A DNA stretch of 26,306 nucleotides from JBOFLG01 sp051657745 (GTDB taxonomy: Bacteria; Actinomycetota; Actinomycetes; Actinomycetales; Dermatophilaceae): the NCBI GenBank assembly GCA_051657745.1, contig JBOFLG010000079.1:1-26306 (forward strand), in the 5' to 3' direction. The notes beneath the pieces were generated by a model, which saw nothing but the letters and a program-made list of their open reading frames with translations, ran no database searches and was not told the DNA's origin. Shown piece after piece: positions 1-6,561 of this stretch (positions are counted from its first letter, which is position 1; each line of letters begins with the position of its first letter). Position numbers and translations under genes: made by a program.

Positions 1-628
1 CGTCGAGACGCTCGAGCAGCGGGGCGACCCGGTTCGCGAACCCCAGGCGGATGCCGAGCAGCACCAGCGCCGGCAGCGACATCACCAGGACGTAGCCGGC
101 GAGCACCCCGGCCGCGACCGGTAGCGCGATGCCGCTCGCCGTGATGAGGCCGACGGCGCCGAGGTACGGCAGCATGCTCGCGGCTTCGACGAGGCCGGCC
201 AGCAGCGCCACGGTCACCACGGCGCGCGCGGTGGCCCGCTCCCCGGCGATCCGCTCCCGCATCGACGCCCGCCGCCCATCACCGCGGGCCGCGCGCCCGG
301 CGGACCGGCGCTTCGCCCACCGGGTGCTGGGCCAGAAGCTGCCGACGAGCATGCCGACGCCGACGACGAACTGCACGACATCGACGGTGCGGTTGCCGTC
401 GAGGTTCTCGCCCACCGCGCCGAGCAGGTCAGCAACGCGGTCGGCCGCGACCAGGAGCACCAGGCCGAGCGCCCAGTAGAAGCCGGCGAGCACGCCCAGA
501 TGGAGCATGACGAGCCCGGCCCGGACCCGCGGATGCACGAGCATGACGAGCGGGATGCCGAGCGTGCCGAAACTCGTGGAGTCGGCCAGAGCCAGCCCGG
601 CCAGGGCCGCCAGGGTCACGATGTCCAT
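1..628 (-). CDS. SfLAP/GAP-family integral membrane protein, C-terminus off window
   Basis: The reverse strand is open from an ATG at 628 to the left edge, giving at least 209 residues, so the 3' end is missing. The product is a multi-pass membrane protein. It starts MDIVTLAALAGLALADSTSF, followed by hydrophobic segments around residues 22-62 and 85-97, a basic cytoplasmic loop rich in Arg (about 100-130), and two more long hydrophobic segments. The N-terminal helix with an ADS/T motif and this layout resemble the SfLAP (sulfolipid-1-addressing, 'GAP family') small-molecule exporters, a LysE-like fold. That assignment comes from recalled family appearance only; the substrate is unknown. The gene is divergent from purH, and a perfect inverted repeat lies 27 bases upstream of its start. 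Confidence 0.6.
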   Translation of the reverse strand, partial: MDIVTLAALAGLALADSTSFGTLGIPLVMLVHPRVRAGLVMLHLGVLAGFYWALGLVLLVAADRVADLLGAVGENLDGNRTVDVVQFVVGVGMLVGSFWPSTRWAKRRSAGRAARGDGRRASMRERIAGERATARAVVTVALLAGLVEAASMLPYLGAVGLITASGIALPVAAGVLAGYVLVMSLPALVLLGIRLGFANRVAPLLERLD

Positions 629-654
629 GTCGCCGGGTCCACGGCATCCCCATT

Positions 655-681
655 GCTCACGGTGGCGACGCTACCGTGAGC
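655..681. promoter_or_regulatory. Inverted repeat upstream of the SfLAP-like gene
   Basis: GCTCACGGT (655-663) and ACCGTGAGC (673-681) form a perfect 9-bp inverted repeat with a 9-base spacer. It lies 27 bases upstream of the reverse-strand gene starting at 628 and in the divergent space before purH. It could be an operator for a dimeric regulator or a 5'-UTR hairpin. No T-run follows on either strand, so a terminator is less likely. Confidence 0.4.
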
Positions 682-766
682 CGGCCGACTGCCAGCTCGT
701 CCCGGTGCGTAGCCGTCACGTGCGTTGACGCGGGCGGGCGGCATCTGGGCGGATGGTCGTGACCGG

Positions 767-772
767 TAGGGT
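767..772 (+). promoter_or_regulatory. Candidate -10 box for the purH riboswitch leader
   Basis: TAGGGT fits the actinobacterial TANNNT -10 pattern and would place the transcript start near 779, right before the conserved ZTP aptamer. No good -35 is seen at the proper distance; a TTGACG at 725-730 is too far upstream to pair with it. Confidence 0.35.
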
Positions 773-779
773 GATCGCC

Positions 780-841
780 GACGACTGGCGCGGGTGGCGA
801 ACCACCGGGGAGTCCGGTCGGGGCATCGACCGCCTGGGTGC
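780..841 (+). promoter_or_regulatory. ZTP (pfl) riboswitch in the purH leader
   Basis: The sequence has the layout of the pfl/ZTP aptamer. GACT (783-786) pairs with AGTC (811-814), enclosing a hairpin GGTGG (794-798)/CCACC (802-806) with the typical AACCACCGGGGAG stretch. A second hairpin CGGTCG (815-820)/CGACCG (827-832) runs into the conserved CCGCCTGGG block at 830-838. GGCG (787-790) can form the family's pseudoknot with CGCC (831-834). ZTP riboswitches sense ZMP/ZTP, which builds up when 10-formyl-tetrahydrofolate is short, and switch on folate and purine genes. PurH consumes ZMP, so the context fits. Just after the core, GTGCTCC (838-844) can pair with GGAGCAT (899-905), which would hide the purH ribosome binding site and first ATG; this suggests translational control (inference). 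Confidence 0.88.
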
Positions 842-906
842 TCCGTGCCGCGTCCGACCGAACCCCGAGCGCGACCGACCCCGAAGCGCCACCTGTCAGG
901 AGCATG

Positions 907-2574
907 ATGTCCGCCGCCCCGTCCGCACCCGCCCCGGCAGCGTCCAGCACGCCCGCCACCGCCGCCCCCGGCATCTCCGAGGACGTCCGGCCGGTGCGCC
1001 GGGCGCTGGTCTCGGTGTACGACAAGACCGGGCTCGAGCTACTCGTCCGCGGATTGCACGATGCTGGGGTGGTGATCGTCTCGACCGGCGGGTCGGCCGC
1101 GCTGGTGGAGTCACTCGGCATCCCGGTCACCCGCGTCGAGGAGCTCACCGGGTTTCCGGAGTGCCTGGAAGGGCGAGTGAAAACCCTGCACCCCGCGGTG
1201 CACGCCGGCATCCTTGCCGACACCCGCAAGCCCGACCACCTGGCGCAGCTCGAGCAGCTCGGGATCGAGCCGTTCGAGCTCGTCGTGGTCAACCTCTACC
1301 CGTTCACCGCGACCGTGGCCTCGGGGGCGACGCCGGACGAGTGCGTCGAGCAGATCGACATCGGCGGCCCCTCGATGGTGCGCGCCGCTGCCAAGAACCA
1401 CCCGAGCGTCGCGGTGGTCACCGACCCGGCGCGCTACGCCGAGGTACTGGATGCCGTGCGCGGCGGCGGTTTCACCCTCCGGCAGCGGATGGCGTACGCG
1501 GCCGAGGCGTTCGTGCACACCGCGACCTACGACGTGCACGTCGCATCGTGGATGGGCACCACGTACACCGACACCTCCGACGGCACCGGGTTTCCCGGTT
1601 GGGTCGGCGCCACCTGGGACCAGGCCGCGGTGCTGCGGTACGGCGAGAACCCGCACCAGCGAGCGGCGTTGTATACCAGCGGTTTCCAGTCCGAACCAGG
1701 TCTGGCTCAGGCACGGCAGCTGCACGGCAAGGAGATGTCGTACAACAACTATGTCGATGCCGATGCCGCCGTGCGCGCGGCCCACGACCACGGCGACCAG
1801 CCGACCGTGGCGATCATCAAGCATGCCAACCCGTGCGGTATCGCCGTCGGCGGCGACATCGCCGCTGCGTACCGTGCGGCTCACGCCTGCGACCCGGTGT
1901 CGGCCTTCGGCGGGATCATTGCGAGCAACCGCCCGGTGAGCGCGGCGATGGCGGCGGCCGCGGTCGACGTCTTCACCGAGGTGATCATCGCGCCGTCCTA
2001 CGACGCCGAGGCCCTGGAAATCCTCACCACGAAGAAGAACCTGCGCCTGCTCGAGTGCCCATCGCCGCTGCGCGGCGGCGTCGAGACCCGCCCGATCTCC
2101 GGCGGTCTGCTGATGCAGGTGCGCGACACCATCGACGCTGAGGCGCGCGATGACCATGGCTCGGTCACCGGCGGTGACGACCCGGCGAACTGGCGGCTGG
2201 TGGCCGGCGACCCGGCCGACGACGCGACCTTGGCCGATCTCGCGTTCGCGTGGCGGGCGGTGCGGGCGGTGAAGTCGAACGCCATCCTGCTCGCCTGCGG
2301 CGGAGCGTCGGTCGGCATCGGGATGGGCCAAGTGAACCGGGTCGACTCGTGCCACCTCGCCGTGTCCCGCGCCGGCGCGGACCGCGCGCGAGGTGCGGTG
2401 GCGTCATCCGACGCGTTCTTCCCGTTCGCCGACGGGCTCCAGGTCCTCCTGGATGCCGGGGTGCGGGCAGTCGTCGCGCCGGGTGGCTCCATGCGTGACG
2501 CCGAGGTGGTCCAGGCCGCGCAGGACGCGGGCGTCATCCTCTACTTCACCGGCACCCGGCACTTCGCGCACTGA
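907..2574 (+). CDS. purH: Bifunctional AICAR formyltransferase / IMP cyclohydrolase
   Basis: PurH carries out the last two steps of purine synthesis: AICAR (ZMP) is formylated with 10-formyl-tetrahydrofolate and the product is closed to IMP. The N-terminal MGS-like cyclohydrolase domain begins near RRALVSVYDKTGLELL and contains VSTGGSAALVESLGIPV and GRVKTLHPAVHAGIL. The transformylase domain has RYGENPHQRAALY, GKEMSYNNYVDADAA and IIKHANPCGIA, and ends in APGGSMRDAEVV and YFTGTRHFAH. With 555 residues it is slightly longer than the usual 510-530, because of a low-complexity Ala/Pro N-terminus. Two adjacent ATGs (904, 907) follow AGGAG at 898-902; 907 has the more workable spacing. A GTG at 838 is rejected because it lies inside the riboswitch core. 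purN, often the gene before purH in actinobacteria, is not adjacent. Confidence 0.97.
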   Translation: MSAAPSAPAPAASSTPATAAPGISEDVRPVRRALVSVYDKTGLELLVRGLHDAGVVIVSTGGSAALVESLGIPVTRVEELTGFPECLEGRVKTLHPAVHAGILADTRKPDHLAQLEQLGIEPFELVVVNLYPFTATVASGATPDECVEQIDIGGPSMVRAAAKNHPSVAVVTDPARYAEVLDAVRGGGFTLRQRMAYAAEAFVHTATYDVHVASWMGTTYTDTSDGTGFPGWVGATWDQAAVLRYGENPHQRAALYTSGFQSEPGLAQARQLHGKEMSYNNYVDADAAVRAAHDHGDQPTVAIIKHANPCGIAVGGDIAAAYRAAHACDPVSAFGGIIASNRPVSAAMAAAAVDVFTEVIIAPSYDAEALEILTTKKNLRLLECPSPLRGGVETRPISGGLLMQVRDTIDAEARDDHGSVTGGDDPANWRLVAGDPADDATLADLAFAWRAVRAVKSNAILLACGGASVGIGMGQVNRVDSCHLAVSRAGADRARGAVASSDAFFPFADGLQVLLDAGVRAVVAPGGSMRDAEVVQAAQDAGVILYFTGTRHFAH

Positions 2575-2601
2575 CCGGTGACGGTTCATCGATCCGAACC
2601 T

Positions 2602-2635
2602 GGGTGAAACCGTCGCCTCAGCGAGGGTTTCACCC
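2602..2635 (+). terminator. Terminator hairpin after purH
   Basis: GGGTGAAACC (2602-2611) pairs perfectly with GGTTTCACCC (2626-2635). Past one mismatch, TCGC (2613-2616) pairs with GCGA (2621-2624) around a CTCA loop. There is no T-run, as is common for actinobacterial hairpin terminators. It ends transcription 28 bases after the purH stop and insulates the next operon. Confidence 0.75.
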
Positions 2636-2726
2636 ACCGTGGACAGCGGCGGGGACGCGACGTGGCCGGGCTGACGCGTGCGGGAGCGGCAGACGTCGCT
2701 CGTGCCGCTGACGGCATCGCGGTCGC

Positions 2727-2752
2727 CGTCGATGAGAGGACTCTCATCGACG
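2727..2752. promoter_or_regulatory. Palindromic operator upstream of the two-component operon
   Basis: CGTCGATGAGAG (2727-2738), a GA spacer, and CTCTCATCGACG (2741-2752) form a perfect 12-bp inverted repeat 40 bases before the start at 2793. Its core GATGAGAG-N2-CTCTCATC recurs with one change at 6124-6141, upstream of the secreted-protein gene at the other end of the operon. A further half-site CGATGAG lies at 2762-2768. This looks like a regulator site, possibly for the OmpR-type regulator encoded at 4806-5465 (autoregulation). That link is inference, and OmpR-family proteins more often bind direct repeats. Confidence 0.55.
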
Positions 2753-2792
2753 TAGTCGCGACGATGAGGCCCCTCGGGTCCGAGAATGAGCC

Positions 2793-3260
2793 ATGGCTTC
2801 ACGCATCGCACTCGTCGGTGTCTGGGTGGCGGGTGCGCTGACCTCTGTCGTTGTCACGACCGCACTGTCTGGTGTCGCGCGGACCAGCCCCGACCTCGGA
2901 GGATCGCTCGACCTGGACACTACCTCGGGCGCGTCATCGAGCGCCGGGCCGGGCGAATCGGAGTCGCCGACACAGACGCCCACCCCGTCACCGACGCCCA
3001 CCCTGGCGCCGACTGCTACGCCATCCTCCTCGCCGATCCGCACCACGGTCGTGCGGCCTGCCCCCGTGCCGCTGGGTCCCGCCCCGGCGGCACCGCGTCC
3101 GGCCGCACCGCGTCCCGCCGCACCGCGTCCCGAGCCCGCGCGTCCTGAGCCAGTGCCAGCGCGTCCCGCGCCAGCGCGTCCCGAGCCCGTGCCGCCCGCG
3201 CCCGCGCCCGCAGGCGATGACGACGTCGGTGGCGACGACGGTGGCGGTGGCGATGACTGA
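2793..3260 (+). CDS. Proline-rich, membrane-anchored or secreted protein of the two-component operon
   Basis: The 155-residue product has a short N-terminal hydrophobic segment (about residues 5-28, ALVGVWVAGALTSVVVTTAL) that could be a signal peptide or a membrane anchor. A Ser/Thr/Pro stretch follows, then a Pro-Ala-Arg repeat region (about 85-140) and an acidic Asp/Gly tail. No catalytic domain is visible and no named family is recognised. Composition suggests an extended wall-spanning linker outside the membrane. Its stop overlaps the sensor kinase start by eight bases, so the two are probably translationally coupled. It could act as an accessory to envelope sensing; this rests only on gene order. 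Confidence 0.7.
   Translation: MASRIALVGVWVAGALTSVVVTTALSGVARTSPDLGGSLDLDTTSGASSSAGPGESESPTQTPTPSPTPTLAPTATPSSSPIRTTVVRPAPVPLGPAPAAPRPAAPRPAAPRPEPARPEPVPARPAPARPEPVPPAPAPAGDDDVGGDDGGGGDD
3087..3131 (+). repeat. 15-bp tandem repeat encoding Ala-Pro-Arg-Pro-Ala
   Basis: Three clean 15-bp units (GCCGCACCGCGTCCC type) at 3087, 3102 and 3117 continue as decayed units to about 3190. They code for the Pro-rich part of the protein at 2793-3260 and keep its frame. Confidence 0.8.
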
Positions 3261-4809
3261 CCTGCCGACGCCGGTCTCGCGGTGGCGGCGCCTTACGTCG
3301 TCGGTGCGGGCCCGGCTCGTCGGCAGCGTGGCCGCGCTGTCGGCGCTCGGGCTCGCCGGGTCGGGGGCGGTCGCCCTGGTCGTGGAGCGGGAGCGGGTTG
3401 ACGCACGGGTCAAGCGTTCGGTGGCACAGGAGGTGCGCGAGTTCGCCGAGTTCGCCGGCGGCGGTATCGACCCGCGCACCGGGCGGCAGTTCATCGACGC
3501 CGAGAGCGTCATCACGGCCGCGATGCAGCAGAACGTCCCGGGCGAGCACGAGGTGCTGCTGGGCTACCTCCCGGGCTTGACGATCGTGCCCGTCGACGGC
3601 GGCGGAGCTCTGCAGGGCGATAGCGCGTTTCGATCCGAGGCCACCGCCCGCAACCTGCCGGGGTTCGGCCGGTATCACTCCGCGAAGGAGGGTCGCATCG
3701 TCTACGCCGTGATGCCGTTCACCAAGGACGGTCGACTCAACCATTTTGTCTCGGCGTATTTCGTCGACCTCGAGATGGCTGAGCTGGACGGCACTATCCG
3801 CTCGTACGCCGTGGTGGCCACGCTGACCTGGGCCGCGTTGGTGCTCGCGGCGTCGGCGCTCGCCCGGCGTGTGCTCCGGCCGCTCGACGATCTGCGCCGG
3901 ACCGCCGAGACCATCACTGAGACCGACGTGTCGCAGCGGATCGACGTCACCGGCGCCGACGAGGTAGCCGAGCTCGGCGAGACGGTCAACGGGATGCTCG
4001 ACCGCCTCGAGGAGGCCCTCCACAGCCAGCGCCACATGCTCGACGACGCGGGCCACGAGCTGCGCACGCCGGTCACCGTCATCCGCGGCCATCTCGAGCT
4101 GATGGACGCCCAGGAGGCCGACGACGTCGAGGACACCCGGGCACTCGTCATCGACGAACTCGACCGGATGGGTCGGATCATCGAGGATCTCCTCATGCTC
4201 GCCAAGGCCCGCCGACCCGACTTCCTGCGCCGCGAGGTCGTCGACATCGGCGAGGTGGTTGCGACGACCCTGGAGAAGGCGAGTGGGCTCGCGCCCCGAT
4301 CGTGGGTGCTGGACAGTGCACCCGAGGTGATGGTGCCGGTGGATGCCAGCCGGCTCGCCCAGGCGCTGTTGCAGCTCGCGGCGAACGCCGTCGCCGTGAC
4401 GTCCGAGCGCGACACCATCGCATTCGGTTGCGCTCCCGTGCTCGGAGCGGTGCGAATCTGGGTGCGGGACAGCGGCCCCGGCGTTCCGGCCGCCGACCGG
4501 CACCGCATCTTTGCTCGCTTCGAGACTGGCGGCGCTGGGTCCACCGGCGGTACCGGGTCCGAGGGCGGCGGTACCGGGTCCGAGGGCGGCGGTACCGGGT
4601 CCGAGGGCGGCGGCACCGGGCTCGGGCTGGCGATCGTCGCAGCGATCGCGGACGCCCATGGGGGCCGGGTCGAGGTGGCCGCGGCCAGTCCCGAGGGGGG
4701 CGCCCTGTTCACCCTTGAGCTGCCGGCGCCGCACGCCAGTCCACCACTCGGTGGGTCGGGCACGCTGACCGCCCTGGTCGACTGCGGCCCGGCCCAGGCG
4801 ACCCGATGA
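3253..4809 (+). CDS. Sensor histidine kinase with repeat-expanded ATP lid
   Basis: This 518-residue kinase has an N-terminal membrane helix (about 20-42), an extracytoplasmic sensing region (about 43-178), a second helix (about 179-200) and a HAMP linker starting RRVLRPLDDLRRTAETI. The HisKA box DDAGHELRTPVTVIRGHLEL carries the phospho-acceptor His268. The ATPase domain follows with LAANAVAVT (N box), VRDSGPGVP (G1), IFARFE (F box) and GGGTGLGLAIVAA (G2). Between the F and G2 boxes, where the ATP lid lies, sits an unusual run of GTGSEGG repeats. The start at 3253 is chosen from the ATGACTGA overlap with the preceding gene; an upstream extension would run through the Pro-rich gene in another frame. 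The response regulator begins within the stop codon, so this is a classical two-component pair. The signal is unknown. Confidence 0.93.
   Translation: MTDLPTPVSRWRRLTSSVRARLVGSVAALSALGLAGSGAVALVVERERVDARVKRSVAQEVREFAEFAGGGIDPRTGRQFIDAESVITAAMQQNVPGEHEVLLGYLPGLTIVPVDGGGALQGDSAFRSEATARNLPGFGRYHSAKEGRIVYAVMPFTKDGRLNHFVSAYFVDLEMAELDGTIRSYAVVATLTWAALVLAASALARRVLRPLDDLRRTAETITETDVSQRIDVTGADEVAELGETVNGMLDRLEEALHSQRHMLDDAGHELRTPVTVIRGHLELMDAQEADDVEDTRALVIDELDRMGRIIEDLLMLAKARRPDFLRREVVDIGEVVATTLEKASGLAPRSWVLDSAPEVMVPVDASRLAQALLQLAANAVAVTSERDTIAFGCAPVLGAVRIWVRDSGPGVPAADRHRIFARFETGGAGSTGGTGSEGGGTGSEGGGTGSEGGGTGLGLAIVAAIADAHGGRVEVAAASPEGGALFTLELPAPHASPPLGGSGTLTALVDCGPAQATR
4543..4626 (+). repeat. 21-bp tandem repeat in the kinase ATP-lid codons
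   Basis: Four 21-bp units begin at 4543, 4564, 4585 and 4606. The two middle units are identical (GGCGGCGGTACCGGGTCCGAG); the outer two are slightly diverged. They encode Gly-Gly-Gly-Thr-Gly-Ser-Glu, and the last unit grades into the genuine G2 motif GGGTGLG, so the array probably arose by duplication of the G2 codons. Confidence 0.9.
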
Positions 4810-5465
4810 GCCGCATCCTGGTCGCGGAGGATGAGCCGCGGATCGCGTCCTTCATCGCCAAGGGACTCACCGCGAGCGGCCTGGTGCCGGTGGTGGTCGG
4901 CGACGGCCCCGCCGCACTCGCTCATGCGGTCAGTGGCGACCACGACCTGCTGGTGCTCGACATCGGCCTGCCGGGGATGGACGGGTTCGAGGTGCTGCGC
5001 CAGGTACGCGGCTCGGGTAGTTCACTACCGATCATCATCCTTACGGCCCGTGACTCCGCCGCCGACACGATCGACGGGCTCGAGGGTGGGGCTGACGACT
5101 ACATGCCCAAGCCGTTTACCTTCGGCGAGTTGCTCGCCCGGATTCGGCTGCGCCTGCGGCCGGTCGCCGAGACGGCCGGTACCGAACTCGTCGCGGGTGG
5201 GGTGTCCTTGGATCTGCGGGCCCGGCGGGTGCGAGCGAAGGGCCGCACGACCGATCTGAGCGCTCGTGAGTTCGTGCTCCTCGAGACGTTCCTGCGGCAT
5301 CCGGGCCAGGTGCTCACCAGGGAACAGTTGCTGAGCCACGTATGGGGCTACGACTTCGACCCTGGCTCTAACGTGGTCGACGTCTACGTGCGGTATCTGC
5401 GCCGCAAGATCGGCGCCGACGCGATCGAGACGGTTCGAGGGATGGGGTACCGGCTACACACGTGA
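4806..5465 (+). CDS. OmpR/PhoB-family response regulator
   Basis: The 219-residue protein has an N-terminal receiver domain (acidic pocket E8/D9, phospho-acceptor D52 in LVLDIGLPGMDG, T80, and K102 in YMPKPF) and a C-terminal winged-helix DNA-binding domain (LSAREFVLLETFLRHPGQVL, VVDVYVRYLRRKIG, ending RGMGYRLHT). All phosphorylation residues are intact. The ATG overlaps the kinase stop (ATGA), indicating coupled translation with its partner. Its targets are not known from sequence. The palindromes at 2727-2752 and 6124-6141 are candidate sites, which would make the operon autoregulated and the convergent secreted-protein gene a target. Confidence 0.95.
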   Translation: MSRILVAEDEPRIASFIAKGLTASGLVPVVVGDGPAALAHAVSGDHDLLVLDIGLPGMDGFEVLRQVRGSGSSLPIIILTARDSAADTIDGLEGGADDYMPKPFTFGELLARIRLRLRPVAETAGTELVAGGVSLDLRARRVRAKGRTTDLSAREFVLLETFLRHPGQVLTREQLLSHVWGYDFDPGSNVVDVYVRYLRRKIGADAIETVRGMGYRLHT

Positions 5466-5466
5466 C

Positions 5467-5504
5467 GCGGCGCGTCATCACCCCCTGATCGGATGACGCG
5501 CCGC
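5467..5504. terminator. Bidirectional terminator between convergent genes
   Basis: GCGGCGCGTCATC (5467-5479) and GATGACGCGCCGC (5492-5504) form a perfect 13-bp stem with a 12-base loop. It lies directly after the regulator stop and 24 bases beyond the end of the convergent reverse-strand gene, so it can serve both. No T-run is present. Confidence 0.8.
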
Positions 5505-5527
5505 CTGGCCCCCGCAGATCGCTCACC

Positions 5528-6037
5528 TCATAGTTGGGCGCACTGGTCCTCCTTGGTGCCCTGGACGATGTTGCCGCTACCGGTCGGTGCGGGCTGGTTG
5601 TCCTTGCACTGGAGATTGCCGTCGACCCGGTTGCTCGCAAGGTAGGTGACTCGGCCGGTGGCGTTGGAGAACAGTTGGGCGTCGCCCTTGATGGCGGTGC
5701 TGCGTACGTCGACCGTGCCGCCCTGGACGAGCTGGACACTGCCGCCAACCTGTGAGGTGTAGACCCGGACGAGGCGGTGGCCTTCGGCTTGGATGTTGCC
5801 GTTGACCCGGACGCGAGACGCGTACAGCGTGCCGCCGCGCTCGACCTTCAGGGTGCCGTTCAGCGCCGTGCCGTTCAGAGTGCAGGTGGCACCGGTGGGC
5901 ACCCGGATGTCGTCGAGCGTCACCGCGCCGATGGAGCCGCGGCAGACGCGCTCCTCGGCGGCGGCGGTCGGAGCGAGTGCGACTGCCGAGCCCACGACGA
6001 ACGCGGTGGCCAGCCCGGTACGGATGATGCGGTCCAT
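5528..6037 (-). CDS. Secreted protein with repeated Gly/Val beta-type segments
   Basis: The 169-residue precursor begins MDRIIRTGLATAFVVGSAVA with a clear signal peptide, likely cut after the Ala-Ala-Ala near residue 28. The mature part consists of short repeats such as LNGTLKVERGGTLYASRVRV, VNGNIQAEG, VGGSVQLVQGGTVDV, IKGDAQLFSN and VDGNLQCKDN, spaced like the rungs of a small beta-solenoid. Three or four Cys residues could form disulfides. No enzyme motif is visible and the function is unknown. The ATG at 6037 is preferred over an earlier ATG at 6115: it has GGAG at the right distance and begins the signal peptide directly. It converges on the two-component operon and has a copy of that operon's palindrome upstream. 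Confidence 0.8.
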   Translation of the reverse strand: MDRIIRTGLATAFVVGSAVALAPTAAAEERVCRGSIGAVTLDDIRVPTGATCTLNGTALNGTLKVERGGTLYASRVRVNGNIQAEGHRLVRVYTSQVGGSVQLVQGGTVDVRSTAIKGDAQLFSNATGRVTYLASNRVDGNLQCKDNQPAPTGSGNIVQGTKEDQCAQL

Positions 6038-6057
6038 GTCAACTCCAGGGGGTGAGT

Positions 6058-6078
6058 GGCCGGAGCTGTTCTCCGGCC
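6058..6078 (-). promoter_or_regulatory. Hairpin in the leader of the secreted-protein gene
   Basis: GGCCGGAG (6058-6065) and CTCCGGCC (6071-6078) form an 8-bp perfect stem with a 5-base loop, about 20 bases upstream of the start at 6037. It may stabilise the transcript or form part of a binding site. Confidence 0.35.
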
Positions 6079-6123
6079 TGCGCACTACGCTCCCGGTCCT
6101 GGATTGGACGTCCATGAGGCCGA

Positions 6124-6141
6124 GATGAGCGATCTCTCATC
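6124..6141. promoter_or_regulatory. Palindromic operator upstream of the secreted-protein gene
   Basis: GATGAGCGATCTCTCATC is a near-perfect 18-bp palindrome (one mismatched pair). It matches the core of the palindrome at 2727-2752 (GATGAGAG-N2-CTCTCATC). A partial further copy, ATGAGGCC, lies next to it at about 6115. It sits roughly 90 bases before the start at 6037, where an activator could act. Confidence 0.55.
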
Positions 6142-6317
6142 CGCCGGAATGTGGGTGAAAACCGGCGCCTCGATGACCACCAGGAGCGTGGGTCTGCAAC
6201 ACGCCAGTGGGGTGCCTGGGCTGATTTGTTGGGTGCGCGACGATGAGGTGTGTCAGACGGTGACGGAGAACCGGGTTTGTTCGAGGTCGGTCTGAGCGGG
6301 TCGGGTTGAATCGCCTG

Positions 6318-6478
6318 TCGGTGTTGGGAGTGGCTGGCCTGGGTCTGGTGGAGGCCCCGCGCACGGTCTTGGGCGTCGTCGCGATCACCCGCCGCTGGTC
6401 GACCTGGTGGGTCCGGGTCCACATCCAGGCTCCCAGGAGCGCGTCCAGGGTGGCACGACTTTGCCGAGGCCGTGCGCC
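6318..6478 (-). pseudogene. ISAs1-family transposase fragment, inverted
   Basis: On the reverse strand this piece reads LDALLGAWMWTRTHQV, then RRVIA and KTVRGAS. This matches the central part of ISAs1-family transposases, where an Asp-containing DGKTVRGA block normally follows; here TTPKTVRGA replaces it. It lacks both ends of the gene, and the open frame beyond it no longer resembles the family. This is the segment missing from the neighbouring copy at 7308-8194. It is a dead remnant. Confidence 0.6.
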
Positions 6479-6547
6479 GCCGGGCTCGGACACCTATCTC
6501 GGCGGCTCCGAAAGCCCACCGTCAAGCAACTTCCAGCACACGACACT
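6454..6547 (+). repeat. IS right-end remnant, copy A
   Basis: About 94 bases resemble the right end of the ISAs1-type element at 8198-8282. The best block, from CTCGGCGGCTCCGAAAGCCC through ACCGTCAAG, is identical, and both copies end in CGACACTA. Copy A has a 7-base insertion. The orientation is the same as copy B, but it abuts a transposase fragment pointing the other way, so this locus is rearranged. Confidence 0.8.
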
Positions 6548-6561
6548 AATGCCAAGTTGGA

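Noticed and set aside
838..906. GTG start extending PurH by about 22 residues
   Set aside because: The codon lies in the conserved 3' core of the ZTP aptamer, the extra residues match no PurH, and AGGAG lies at 898-902 just before the two ATGs.
753..2355. Long open frames overlapping purH on both strands
   Set aside because: They are shadow frames of a high-GC gene: Arg/Pro/Ala-rich with no family similarity, while the purH frame is complete and conserved.
6137..6493. 118-residue reverse-strand ORF as a gene
   Set aside because: Only its beginning resembles the middle of an ISAs1 transposase. The remainder is frame noise, so it was called a pseudogene fragment.
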